Shown here: one piece after another, positions 16,843 to 26,467 of the stretch
Layout of the letters: every line of letters begins with the position of its first letter
How positions within the stretch are numbered: the first letter of the stretch is position 1
NCBI RefSeq assembly: GCF_020731355.1
Contig: NZ_JAJFZK010000006.1
Span: 124,001 to 188,000, forward strand
Direction of reading: 5' to 3'
Source: Bacillus sp. REN16
Lineage (GTDB): Bacteria; Bacillota; Bacilli; Bacillales; Bacillaceae_L
DNA: 64,000 nt
Notes under the pieces: generated by a model
The model's input: the letters and a program-made list of their open reading frames with translations, nothing else
Told to the model about the DNA's origin: nothing
The model's database searches: none
Position numbers and translations under genes: made by a program

Positions 16843-17289
16843 TTAATCTACAACTATATAGCCTATCATCGGACCGTTGTTATTTTTGTCAGAGTGATTT
16901 AAACAAATGATGCGGTACATGCCTTCCTCTTTAAAGTTAGCAGTAAGCGTAATTTCCTCACCTTTTTTGACTGTGCCTTTAATATCAGTCCCTTCGATAT
17001 AGAAAGAATGCTCCTTGCCATTTACCCCATAAATATTGAAGGTTACTTCCTTGCCTTGAGGAACATATACAGTTCCTGGATTCCAGAAATAGGACTCGAT
17101 TTCTTTGCCATCATCAGTTGTTGATTTTAGTTCTCCGGTTGTAATATGTATCACAACATCGTTTTTAGCAGCCTGTGGGGCAATCGTAGGAATGATTTCG
17201 GGCTGTAGCCATACCCATCCTCCAACCATTACCACTGCAGCAACAAAAGCGGCAACAATCCAGCTCCTTTTTATTACTACAAATCTCAT
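16843..17289 (-). CDS. Membrane-anchored cupredoxin-domain protein
   Basis: A 148-residue protein; ATG 17289 follows AGGAGG at 6 bases. Residues ~9-28 are a membrane anchor (signal-anchor, no lipobox); ~40-148 form a cupredoxin fold like cytochrome oxidase subunit II or plastocyanin. Probable type I copper ligands are His in KEHSF, and Cys, His and Met in CLNHSDKNNNGPM. The additional residues allow either a mononuclear blue-copper site or a CuA-like remnant. It would act outside the membrane in electron transfer or copper handling. Not next to other respiratory genes; the partner is unknown. Confidence 0.82.
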   Translation of the reverse strand: MRFVVIKRSWIVAAFVAAVVMVGGWVWLQPEIIPTIAPQAAKNDVVIHITTGELKSTTDDGKEIESYFWNPGTVYVPQGKEVTFNIYGVNGKEHSFYIEGTDIKGTVKKGEEITLTANFKEEGMYRIICLNHSDKNNNGPMIGYIVVD

Positions 17290-17459
17290 AATCAACCCTC
17301 CTATAGTTTGTCTCCTTCTAATGTATGCTTGACCCACTATAAAACTTGTCTACTATTTTAATTTTTTTAAAATTCAAAAAGGGATTTTGTGAAATATGTA
17401 GAATAAATACATATTATTGCTTTTATGCCTAAAATGATTTTTGAAAGGACTTGACCGGA

Positions 17460-18572
17460 ATGAATCCTGTGTTTGGAGAACTAGTATATTACCTCGAGAG
17501 TAATTTATCGTTTTTTTTGAAATCATGGCAAGAAAAAACTGTAATGTCTGAAACTGATGTTCATAAAGAGAAGTTAGTATTAAACGGTTTAACAATGTTT
17601 GAAATCATCAAAAACTCACTTCTCAATCCAATCGATGAAGAAAAGCTAAAATTGTTCGCTAATAAACTAGCGAAAGAGCGTGTTGAGGCGAATATTAATA
17701 TTGGAGAATTCGTCTATAACGTAAACCTTGGTAGAAGTGAAATTTTAAAATATATCTATAAATCCAACATTGATCATGATCGATTAGAGCCTGTTTTTGA
17801 AGAGGTAAATCGAATCTTTGACCTGTTTTCATATCATGCTGTTTCCAAATACACAGAGATGAAGGAAAAACAGCTTCAGGAAAAAATTCAATACATTGAT
17901 CAAAGCCACCAGGAGCGCCTTACCATTTTGGGACAAATGGCATCGACTTTTGTCCATGAGTTCCGTAATCCTCTAACGGCTGTTATCGGTTTTGTTAAAT
18001 TAATAGGTAATGACAATCCAGACATAAAGTATTTAGATATTATCAGCCATGAATTAAATCAGCTAAACTATAAAATCTCACAGTTCTTGCATGTTTCTAA
18101 GAAGGAATTAATAGAGAAAAGTGAAAATGAAGTATCGTTACTTGATCTATTTACCGAAATAACAGAGTTTATTTATGCTAGTATTTTAGATAGCGATGTA
18201 AAAGTACATACCGATATTAAATCCAACATACATATAACCGTGAATGAGGATGAAATTAGACAGGTCTTGTTAAATATTTTAATGAACTCAATTGATGCTT
18301 TAAAACAAAGGGATTCAGACCGCAACATCTGGATTAATGGGCAACATATAGATAACCAGATTGTTGTTTCAATCGTAAACAATGGACCATCTATTCCCAA
18401 GGAATCATTAGATACAATCTTTGAGCCATTTTATACAACAAAAGAATTCGGTACAGGAATTGGATTGTTTGTATGTAAAAAAATTATTGAAAAACATGGT
18501 GGCACAATTGAATGTACGTCAAACACAGATGTAACTGAATTCAAAATCGCCTTACCTGTTCACGACCTGTAA
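17460..18572 (+). CDS. Soluble sporulation-type sensor histidine kinase
   Basis: A 370-residue kinase. ATG 17460 is chosen over TTG 17451, which abuts the ribosome site GAAAGGA. Residues 1-140 are a helical sensor (HisK_N/RsbR-like), with no membrane segment. The H-box is FVHEFRNPLT with His166; N-box NILMNSIDA; G boxes around EPFYTTKEFGTGIGLFV. The kinase core and the VHEFRNPLTA style match KinA-KinE-type orphan kinases that feed the Spo0A phosphorelay. No response regulator is adjacent, consistent with an orphan kinase. The signal sensed is unknown. Confidence 0.82.
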   Translation: MNPVFGELVYYLESNLSFFLKSWQEKTVMSETDVHKEKLVLNGLTMFEIIKNSLLNPIDEEKLKLFANKLAKERVEANINIGEFVYNVNLGRSEILKYIYKSNIDHDRLEPVFEEVNRIFDLFSYHAVSKYTEMKEKQLQEKIQYIDQSHQERLTILGQMASTFVHEFRNPLTAVIGFVKLIGNDNPDIKYLDIISHELNQLNYKISQFLHVSKKELIEKSENEVSLLDLFTEITEFIYASILDSDVKVHTDIKSNIHITVNEDEIRQVLLNILMNSIDALKQRDSDRNIWINGQHIDNQIVVSIVNNGPSIPKESLDTIFEPFYTTKEFGTGIGLFVCKKIIEKHGGTIECTSNTDVTEFKIALPVHDL

Positions 18573-18573
18573 A

Positions 18574-18600
18574 ACTCGGCATCCTGACCGGGTTTTTTTT
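18574..18600 (+). terminator. Terminator after the histidine kinase
   Basis: ACTCGG/CCGGGT 6-bp stem (one G-T pair), 8-nt loop, T8. Confidence 0.8.
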
Positions 18601-18679
18601 ATGTCTAGCTTCAGCATTACAATTTATGCCTTATTATAGGATTCGTGTATAATTAGAAGAGTGAATTGGAGGAATTGAA

Positions 18680-20851
18680 ATGAAATCACTTGTTCTTGCA
18701 GAAAAACCTTCTGTTGGAAGAGACATTGCCCGTGTTCTAAACTGTCATAAAAAGGGCAACGGCTTTTTCGAAGGGGATAAATATATCGTGACATGGGCGT
18801 TGGGCCATTTAGTCACATTAGCAGACCCTGAAAAATATGGAGACCAGTATAAATCATGGAAGTTAGAGGATCTGCCCATTATTCCGAATCCTTTAAGCCT
18901 TGTTGTCATTAAACAAACAGGGAAGCAGTATAGTGCTGTTAAAACACAAATGCATCGCAAGGATGTCAATGAAATTATTATCGCGACAGATGCTGGCCGG
19001 GAAGGGGAGCTTGTTGCAAGATGGATCATTGAGAAATCAAACACCCGAAAGCCAATCAAACGTTTGTGGATCTCATCAGTTACGGATAAAGCGATTAAAC
19101 AAGGCTTTGCCACATTAAAAAACGGCAAAGAATACGAAAATTTATATTCATCCGCGGTTGCACGTGCGGAAAGCGATTGGTTGGTTGGTATTAATGCAAC
19201 AAGAGCATTAACAACCAAGTTTAATGCGCAGCTATCATGTGGGCGAGTACAGACTCCGACCGTAGCGATTATTGCACAACGTGAGGAAGAAATTAAGAAC
19301 TTTAAGCCTATACCTTATTATGAAATAAAAGCAATAACGGATAGCCTAACTCTTAAGTGGCAGCATGAAAAAACAAAGGAGCAGCGCATTTTCAAAAAGG
19401 ATGTATCTTCATCCATTGTTCGATCTCTTCAAGGGCAGGAAGCAACAATTATTGATGTGCAAACCTCACAAAAGAAAAGCTATGCACCACAGCTTTATGA
19501 TTTGACAGAGCTTCAGCGTGATGCAAATAAAAGGTTTGGTTTTTCTGCAAAGGAGACATTAAACGTTCTCCAAAAATTATATGAACAGCATAAGCTTGTC
19601 ACATATCCTCGAACTGACTCAAAGTATCTTTCAACAGATATCATTGATACGCTTAGGGATCGGATTGAAGGATGTATGGTGCAGCCTTACGCAAAACTTG
19701 GCGCGAAAATCTTAAAAAATGGAATCAAAACAAATAAGTCGTTTGTTGATAATAGTAAGGTGACCGATCACCACGCGATTATCCCAACTGAGGAGCGTCC
19801 AAACCTACAAGCCTTATCAGCGAAGGAAGAAAAGATTTATGATTTAATCGTAAAACGATTCTTAGCCGTTTTCCTTCCTCCATATACGTACGAACAAAAG
19901 ACTGTTCAAGCACGTATTGGCAAGGAACTATTCGTGGCAAAAGGTATCACGGTCACTTCATTAGGTTGGAAAGAAGTCATCACTTCGAACGACGAGAATG
20001 AAGATGAAGGTCAGATACCAGTATCCATTCAACCAGGAATGAATCTTAATGTTTCATCCGTCAAAGAAATCGAAAAAGAAACCCAGCCACCAAAGCCATT
20101 CAATGAAGGAACCTTACTTTCAGCAATGGAAAATCCAGCAAAATACATGGCAGGGGAAAGCAAGGATCTAATTGAAACGATTGGTAAAACAGGTGGACTT
20201 GGAACAGTAGCAACACGTGCGGATATCATTGATAAATTATTCAATACATTTTTAATTGAAAAAAAAGGGCAAGACATCCACATCACAAATAAGGGAAAAC
20301 AGCTATTAGAGCTTGTTCCAGATGATTTGAAATCTCCAGTGTTATCAGCTGAATGGGAACAAAAGCTTGAACAAATTGCCAAAGGCCGTTTGAAAAAGAA
20401 TGCGTTCATCTCAGATATCAAGCAGTACACGAAGGAAGTAGTTTCTGACATAAAAACTAGCGACTCAAAGTTCAAGCATGACAATATCACAGGCACAAAA
20501 TGTCCGGATTGCGGAAAATTGATGCTTGAGGTCAATGGAAAAAAAGGAAAAATGCTTGTCTGTCAGGACCGCGAGTGTGGTCACCGTAAAAACATTGCCA
20601 AATTGACAAATGCTAGATGTCCAAACTGTCATAAGAAGCTGGAATTGCGTGGAGAAGGGGAAGGACAATTATTCGTATGTAAATGTGGACATCGAGAAAA
20701 ACTTTCTGCCTTTAACGAACGTCGCAAAAAGAATCAATCAGGAAAACTATCCAAAAAAGAAGTATCCAACTACATGAAAAAACAACAAAAAGAAGAACCA
20801 ATCAACACCGCGTTAGCTGATGCATTGGCAAAGCTAAAGCTGGATAAATAA
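18680..20851 (+). CDS. topB: DNA topoisomerase III
   Basis: Type IA topoisomerase of 723 residues that decatenates and relaxes negatively supercoiled DNA. The Toprim domain starts the protein (SLVLAEKPSVGRDIARVL) with ATDAGREGELVAR; the catalytic tyrosine is in TYPRTDSKYLS (~310); the DHHAIIPT motif follows. The C-terminus carries two zinc-finger modules, CPDC...C...C and CPNC...CKC, typical of Bacillus TopB. ATG preceded by TGGAGGA. Monocistronic. Confidence 0.96.
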   Translation: MKSLVLAEKPSVGRDIARVLNCHKKGNGFFEGDKYIVTWALGHLVTLADPEKYGDQYKSWKLEDLPIIPNPLSLVVIKQTGKQYSAVKTQMHRKDVNEIIIATDAGREGELVARWIIEKSNTRKPIKRLWISSVTDKAIKQGFATLKNGKEYENLYSSAVARAESDWLVGINATRALTTKFNAQLSCGRVQTPTVAIIAQREEEIKNFKPIPYYEIKAITDSLTLKWQHEKTKEQRIFKKDVSSSIVRSLQGQEATIIDVQTSQKKSYAPQLYDLTELQRDANKRFGFSAKETLNVLQKLYEQHKLVTYPRTDSKYLSTDIIDTLRDRIEGCMVQPYAKLGAKILKNGIKTNKSFVDNSKVTDHHAIIPTEERPNLQALSAKEEKIYDLIVKRFLAVFLPPYTYEQKTVQARIGKELFVAKGITVTSLGWKEVITSNDENEDEGQIPVSIQPGMNLNVSSVKEIEKETQPPKPFNEGTLLSAMENPAKYMAGESKDLIETIGKTGGLGTVATRADIIDKLFNTFLIEKKGQDIHITNKGKQLLELVPDDLKSPVLSAEWEQKLEQIAKGRLKKNAFISDIKQYTKEVVSDIKTSDSKFKHDNITGTKCPDCGKLMLEVNGKKGKMLVCQDRECGHRKNIAKLTNARCPNCHKKLELRGEGEGQLFVCKCGHREKLSAFNERRKKNQSGKLSKKEVSNYMKKQQKEEPINTALADALAKLKLDK

Positions 20852-20887
20852 TACTATGGTGACAGTTCCTTTCGGTTACAAAATAAC

Positions 20888-20920
20888 AGAAACCTGAGTC
20901 AAATTTAGTCTCAGGTTTCT
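20888..20920. terminator. Bidirectional terminator
   Basis: AGAAACCTGAG/CTCAGGTTTCT 11-bp stem between topB and the convergent protease gene. Confidence 0.9.
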
Positions 20921-20926
20921 TCATGT

Positions 20927-22756
20927 TTATTTTTTCTTACCTTCATTCGTGCTGTAATAGTATTTTGCTGTGATAGAACCATCTTCATTTTCTACAATAT
21001 CTGTAACATGGATTCCAGAATCAGCAGGGGTTGAGCCATAGCCTTTCCAGAAGTAATAAGACCCAGTATGAACATTGCCTGAAACAGGTGTAATTTTATC
21101 TCCAGTTTTGAAGAAATCACCTGCGTCCCCACGGTTTACATTTTTCTCTAAATCATATAATCCATCAGCTTGTAGGACGGACAATCCATAATGTGTAACA
21201 GCTGTCCCATCACTAGCTGTTTGAGATTGGTTGTATTGGAATCTCTTATTCTTCCAGTTTGCGACATTATTTGGTCGAAAACCAGCAGTTTGATATAAAT
21301 TGATAATATTTTCATCAACATGCCATGCAACTAATCCATGCGCATCATCACCTTGTCGGATTAAGCCTTGGTTAAATCCGCTTTGTTGCACATTTTCAAA
21401 TAAGAAATATTCAGTACCGTTTGAACCAGGAACCTCCATTTTTACAATACCGTTGTTGTCATCTGCTCTATCAATAGAAGGTAACGTAATTTCTTGCATT
21501 CCATCTTGTGGGGTTACTTCAAGTGGATTCACCCAGCCTAAGAAAATCTTGGAGAATGGATCGAAATGTGTAGGTGAGTTACCATTATACTGAAGAGCAT
21601 CAGGGTAACGCATCCAAGATCCGCCCGACATCATTGAATAGTTACCAGTACCTTCTGAGTTATAGACTGTATCATAGAAATCAGGTAATCCTAACGCATG
21701 ACCGAATTCATGGGCATATACTCCGACTTGAGCAGGATATGGGCCTGTAACAGATGCGTCATCATATCCACCGGTTGCCGCGTTAAACCCTGCCACATTT
21801 CCTCCAATTGCTGGTTGGATGTTATAATTGTTTACGATTACACCATCATAAGTCATATCTTCTTTTTGGGTTTTTGTAATCCATTCACCTTGACTCATTC
21901 CTGCATGAACATCTGCTGGTATACCTGTTTCATAGTATTTACCATAGTATAGTGCACTTAAAAGATTCCATTTGTGTGACCAGAATTGTGCTGGGTCTCT
22001 GCTCCATTCAGCCCCAGTCCCTTCGTGAACAACAAATACGTTTGGAACCTCTCCATTTTCGGCATATTTTGAGAAATCAATTTGGTCATCAGCAGCCTTT
22101 AATAGGTCACGTACAAACTCACCAGTATGAGCATCACCATTAATGTTACCAAGTACATACTCTCCATTTTCAGCATATGTACCTTCTTGATCCAGGTAAT
22201 AAGATGCCCCTTTTGGCAGCTCTATCCAAGCAAAATCTGTATTTTCATTACGTACAAGATTTACTTTTCCGTAACTTGATTCTTTATAAGCATTTTGCAT
22301 AGTGCGATCTTTTGGTACATTTGGACCGTCATATTCTTTAAAAGCTTCTAATTCATAAGGATTGTATTCGTCTCCAAAAATAAGGTCTTCATAATAATGG
22401 GCAGGAACCTGTCCAGGTAAATCGCCTTTTGGTTCATCTCCATCCTTATACTTAGCCAAAATAACTAATACCGGTACGTCTCCAGTTGCTGCTTTGTAGG
22501 CAACATGGTTATCGCCAGCCTGTTGAAATTTCTTTCCGTTGTTTGCGATTTTTTCAGCAGGGTCTGCTTTGGAAACATTAAATCCTTGCTCTTTTGCCTT
22601 GTCTGCCAGTTCAGGAGTCGCAGCGACATATTGCGCAAGACTCAAGTCATATTTGCTAGAACTTTTTGTAGGGGACTCATTCAATTGAAATCCTGAAAGC
22701 ATCACACCACCAGCCAAAGCAAGGGTTAAACCAGTTTTCGAAAGAACTTTTAACAA
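20927..22756 (-). CDS. Secreted M6-family metalloprotease (immune inhibitor A-like)
   Basis: A ~609-residue secreted zinc protease. TTG 22756 lies 8 bases after AAGGAG; two upstream in-frame GTG codons overlap the site. The N-terminus is a signal peptide (MLKVLSKTGLTLALAGGVML...). The zinc motif HEFGHALGLPDFYD is at about residue 349-362, followed by YSMMSGGSWM, the M6/metzincin-like Met region. InhA proteases of B. cereus are longer (~790 residues); this one lacks much of the C-terminal region and is nearer to shorter M6 proteins. It probably degrades extracellular or host proteins. Monocistronic, minus strand. Confidence 0.9.
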   Translation of the reverse strand: MLKVLSKTGLTLALAGGVMLSGFQLNESPTKSSSKYDLSLAQYVAATPELADKAKEQGFNVSKADPAEKIANNGKKFQQAGDNHVAYKAATGDVPVLVILAKYKDGDEPKGDLPGQVPAHYYEDLIFGDEYNPYELEAFKEYDGPNVPKDRTMQNAYKESSYGKVNLVRNENTDFAWIELPKGASYYLDQEGTYAENGEYVLGNINGDAHTGEFVRDLLKAADDQIDFSKYAENGEVPNVFVVHEGTGAEWSRDPAQFWSHKWNLLSALYYGKYYETGIPADVHAGMSQGEWITKTQKEDMTYDGVIVNNYNIQPAIGGNVAGFNAATGGYDDASVTGPYPAQVGVYAHEFGHALGLPDFYDTVYNSEGTGNYSMMSGGSWMRYPDALQYNGNSPTHFDPFSKIFLGWVNPLEVTPQDGMQEITLPSIDRADDNNGIVKMEVPGSNGTEYFLFENVQQSGFNQGLIRQGDDAHGLVAWHVDENIINLYQTAGFRPNNVANWKNKRFQYNQSQTASDGTAVTHYGLSVLQADGLYDLEKNVNRGDAGDFFKTGDKITPVSGNVHTGSYYFWKGYGSTPADSGIHVTDIVENEDGSITAKYYYSTNEGKKK

Positions 22757-23004
22757 AAACACCACTCCTTTATGTATGATAGGAAAAATATAACAGAATA
22801 TTCCGAAACCTGTAAGAATCCTTCGTCCTATCTAACTATATGACCTAGTTCCTATCTTTTTTATTTAGATAAAAAGTCATATGAATCTAGTAATAAAGAA
22901 ATAGGGTTTTGGTCTATGTCTTTGTAACATTTATTAAAAAATAAAGGTGAATACATTGTAAGAATAGAAGTAAATAGTACACATTAAAAGCAAGGAGTAA
23001 TTTA

Positions 23005-23889
23005 ATGAGAACTGAACAAGAAATGATGGAATTAATTATGGATGTTGCAAGGAAAGACGAACGAATACGAGCGGTGTATATGAATGGCTCAAGAACAAAC
23101 CCGACTGTTCCTAAAGACATTTTTCAAGATTACGATATTGTATATGTAGTTACGGAAACGGAATCTTTTATTAAGGATGAGGGATGGATACATATTTTTG
23201 GTGATTTACTTATAGCACAGGAACCTGATAGAAGGGATCAACAATTTTTTGATGACAAATCAGATAGTTTTCAATCGTATGGGTATTTAATGCTTTTCAC
23301 TGATGGAAATCGAATCGATCTACATATTGATACTATAGATAAGATGCTTAAGGATTATGGAAAAGACAAACTCACTATTCCATTATTTGATAAAGACAAT
23401 ATTTTACCTTTGATTCCTGCCCCAACAGATAATGATTATCATGTAAAAAAGCCAACTGAATTCATGTATTATAGTTGTTGTAATGATTTTTGGTGGTGTT
23501 TGCAGAATGTAGCAAAAGGAATTTGGCGTGATGAGCTACCATATGCGAAACAAATGTTTGAAGTTGTGATCAGGGAACGTTTAGATGAAATGATTTCATG
23601 GTGGATTGGCTGTGAGACTGATTTCAAAATCTCTGTAGGAAAAATGGGAAAGTATTTTAAAAAGTATCTACCTGAAACCTATTGGAAGATGTATAAAAAA
23701 ACGTATTCAGATCATGATTATGATCATTTTTGGAACTCTATATTTATCACGTGTGGTTTATTTAGCACCATAGCAAAAGAAGTTGCGGATCACTTATCGT
23801 TTACTTATACAGGTGAAGATGACCATAACATGTCCGAATATTTAATCCACGTTAGAAATTTACCATCGGATGCCAATGAAATATATTAA
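23005..23889 (+). CDS. aadK: Aminoglycoside 6-adenylyltransferase (AadK-like)
   Basis: A 294-residue nucleotidyltransferase of the ANT(6) group that adenylates streptomycin at O-6. The catalytic motif is MNGSRTNP followed by DYDIVYVV (GSxxN...DxD), and the typical SYGYLMLFTDGNRIDLHI and NDFWWCLQNVAKGI segments follow. Length matches chromosomal AadK of B. subtilis (~284). ATG follows AAGGAG. The isoprenoid synthase gene starts 69 bp downstream on the same strand with no terminator between, so cotranscription is possible. Resistance is predicted from family only. Confidence 0.9.
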   Translation: MRTEQEMMELIMDVARKDERIRAVYMNGSRTNPTVPKDIFQDYDIVYVVTETESFIKDEGWIHIFGDLLIAQEPDRRDQQFFDDKSDSFQSYGYLMLFTDGNRIDLHIDTIDKMLKDYGKDKLTIPLFDKDNILPLIPAPTDNDYHVKKPTEFMYYSCCNDFWWCLQNVAKGIWRDELPYAKQMFEVVIRERLDEMISWWIGCETDFKISVGKMGKYFKKYLPETYWKMYKKTYSDHDYDHFWNSIFITCGLFSTIAKEVADHLSFTYTGEDDHNMSEYLIHVRNLPSDANEIY

Positions 23890-23958
23890 GAAGAACGTTA
23901 TGAATCCAATATAAGGCATATATATTTGGTAATGAAGAAAAGTTGAGGTATCTACAAT

Positions 23959-26322
23959 ATGAATGTTGGATTAAGAATGACTGCCGAAAAAAGTTATCAG
24001 TTAGCTGAAAAGAAGGCAACTCAGTATTTTCAAGTACTGTATAAAAATGTCAAGGACAAGAGTTATGTTCAAAGCCTTACGCAGGACATCGGCTCTTGGA
24101 AGCAACAGCATATTCATCGATCACTACTTCCAATACGTAACAGTGCGAATAGAAAAAACGATTATAATAGTTATATCAGATGGCTGAATTATACCGGAAG
24201 ATTAGATCGATACTTAGATCGTAGTATCTCATATATTTTTATGAGAGACATGGGTAAAGACATCAATGCCATCGAAACACAAACAAGAATTGCCAACGTG
24301 GTTACTAGTTTGAAGAACCACCTACTCAAAACAACTTCTAAAGGCAAGAGCGAAGAATCGGAAATAAGTACTATGGCAGGATTGTATAAGTGGGGTAAAA
24401 GGGAAGGTATTGAATCCACCATTATTTGGCTGATGGATAGACTAATTTCTGTATCTAGAAATATACCGGAGGGAATGGATGCAACACATGCAAGAAGAAA
24501 ATTAATAAAAATCATCGCTGGTGTTGTCATCAATGAGATGGAAAAAATGGAAGAAAACCTCTCGTTAAAAAGTCGTACAAACAAACTAGATATAGCTATC
24601 CGACTAGGCTATGCTTACGGGCTCACTTATCCTTTTATTGATGACCTTTTAGATGCCAATGTTTTATCTGATGCGGAAAAGAAGAAATATTCAAATTTAA
24701 TACGCACAACTCTGTTAACCGAGTCTGTACCACCATTGGGGGAATGGCCGGGTGAGAACAAGAAATTACTAGAATTTGTTCATTCGGAACTTACAGAAGC
24801 CTTCCATTTCATAAAGGAACAACAGTCCGAAGAGACCATACATACCTTTTTCGAACAATCCTACGTATTTTTTCATTCACAAGAAGTAGACAGGGACAAA
24901 GAACTTTCGAATAAAACATATACGAATGAAGAGTTATATATACCCATAATAATTAAATCAGCTTCTTCTCGTCTAATTGTTCGGTCATTAATTCGTGCCA
25001 CCGAAGATGAAGATATTGACAATCGGACTTTCTATTATGGAATCTACAATCAGCTTGCAGATGATTTTGCAGATCTATCCTCCGACATGGAGGAGGGTGC
25101 AGTAACCCCATATACGTATTATTTAAAACATCACAAGAAACGATCGGATTTAGTAAACCCTTATGAACTATATTGGGCTGTCATTTCTTATTTGATCCAT
25201 AACGTGTATGATTCCGATCCAAAAGCCTGTGAAATCATCTTGGACCGAGCTATTAACGGCTTGAAACGATTTAAAAAACGGGTCGGAAGTAAAGTGTATG
25301 ATGAGGTAATGGAGACTTTTGCGAAAGGGAATCCAACCTTTAATCGTTTGATTCAGAAAATGGTTCAAAAAGCAGATGATGTTGATTTCTTTGATAAACT
25401 TTTGCGTGATCATATGGTTACCAATTTGAAAAATGAACGCAAAGACCAGGAAGATTTTTCTGAGTTGATTGATGAGGTGCGGACAAAGATAAATGATCTT
25501 TTACATCTTAATAATAAAGATAAGGATATTTCATCGATAACAGATGCAGTAAATTACAGCCTTGAGGGAGACGGGAAGAGGCTGAGACCTATCGTGGCTT
25601 GGATAATGACTGTTAAGGAATATGGAATAGATGAAAAATGGATCGCGCCACTTTTGAAGTCAATCGAGTACATGCATACAGCATCATTAATCTATGACGA
25701 TTTGCCTTCACAGGATAATGCAGCGTTTCGACGCGGGCAAGAAACCGTCCATCAGGTATATAACGTTGCTGTTGCTGAATTAACAGGGCTTTATCTAACT
25801 CAAAAAGCGATTTTAGAGCAAGCCTCACTTTCTCATTTCAATACGGAAATAGTACTTAAGTTAATCCAATACACAGCTGCGTGCACGATGGATATGTGCA
25901 AAGGTCAAGCGCTGGATTTAGAGTCCAAAGGAAAACAATTATCCTTAGAACAACTAAACCAGATGTGCTTTTTAAAAACGGGTAAGGGTTTTGAGGCTGC
26001 GCTCATTATGCCTTCCATTCTCGCAAATGCGGATAGAATAGAAATCGAAGCTTTAAAAAAGTTTGCGTATCACGCGGGAATTGCCTTTCAAATTAAGGAT
26101 GATTTATTAGATGTGGAAGGCACAATAGATGTACTTGGAAAATCGGTTGGTAAAGATATGGAAAACAATCATTCTACGTTTGTTTCCATCCTCGGAATCG
26201 ATGATGCCAAAAAAGAGATGTGGGAACATTATTGTTTCGCGACAGAGGCATTACAAGAGATTAAACCAAAAACTTCATTCTTATATCAAATATTGAATTA
26301 TTTTGTTCATAGAGTACATTGA
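23959..26322 (+). CDS. Two-domain class I isoprenoid synthase (prenyltransferase fused to a second isoprenoid-synthase-like domain)
   Basis: A 787-residue all-helical cytosolic protein. The C-terminal half (~500-787) is a full trans-polyprenyl synthase: GDGKRLRP (538-545), first Asp-rich motif DDLPSQD (580-586) with RRG after it, KTG (673-675) and second Asp-rich motif KDDLLD (713-718). The N-terminal half (~1-490) has no clear family match by eye but carries FIDDLLD (227-232) and LADDFAD (366-372), 140 residues apart, almost the spacing in the C-terminal half (134). That suggests a second class I isoprenoid fold, either a cyclase or a degenerate partner. Single-domain bacterial synthases are ~300 residues. 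It may make and then use a prenyl diphosphate; product unknown. Confidence 0.8.
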   Translation: MNVGLRMTAEKSYQLAEKKATQYFQVLYKNVKDKSYVQSLTQDIGSWKQQHIHRSLLPIRNSANRKNDYNSYIRWLNYTGRLDRYLDRSISYIFMRDMGKDINAIETQTRIANVVTSLKNHLLKTTSKGKSEESEISTMAGLYKWGKREGIESTIIWLMDRLISVSRNIPEGMDATHARRKLIKIIAGVVINEMEKMEENLSLKSRTNKLDIAIRLGYAYGLTYPFIDDLLDANVLSDAEKKKYSNLIRTTLLTESVPPLGEWPGENKKLLEFVHSELTEAFHFIKEQQSEETIHTFFEQSYVFFHSQEVDRDKELSNKTYTNEELYIPIIIKSASSRLIVRSLIRATEDEDIDNRTFYYGIYNQLADDFADLSSDMEEGAVTPYTYYLKHHKKRSDLVNPYELYWAVISYLIHNVYDSDPKACEIILDRAINGLKRFKKRVGSKVYDEVMETFAKGNPTFNRLIQKMVQKADDVDFFDKLLRDHMVTNLKNERKDQEDFSELIDEVRTKINDLLHLNNKDKDISSITDAVNYSLEGDGKRLRPIVAWIMTVKEYGIDEKWIAPLLKSIEYMHTASLIYDDLPSQDNAAFRRGQETVHQVYNVAVAELTGLYLTQKAILEQASLSHFNTEIVLKLIQYTAACTMDMCKGQALDLESKGKQLSLEQLNQMCFLKTGKGFEAALIMPSILANADRIEIEALKKFAYHAGIAFQIKDDLLDVEGTIDVLGKSVGKDMENNHSTFVSILGIDDAKKEMWEHYCFATEALQEIKPKTSFLYQILNYFVHRVH

Positions 26323-26328
26323 AAAATG

Positions 26329-26358
26329 GCCTGCCCAAGATTAGGGCGGGTATTTTTT
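26329..26358 (+). terminator. Terminator after the isoprenoid synthase
   Basis: GCCTGCCC/GGGCGGGT 8-bp stem with G-T pairs, 7-nt loop, T7. Confidence 0.85.
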
Positions 26359-26467
26359 TGATTCTCCCCATTTCCTAGGTAAAAGCACATTTTATAGGTA
26401 CAAGTTGAAAGGCGTAAGCCTAAAGAATAGGATGCTAGTAGCCTATGAATAAGGAGTGATTTTAAAG

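Noticed and set aside
18745-19218. 157-codon open frame antisense to topB
   Set aside because: Shadow of a strongly coding gene, no ribosome site or family match.
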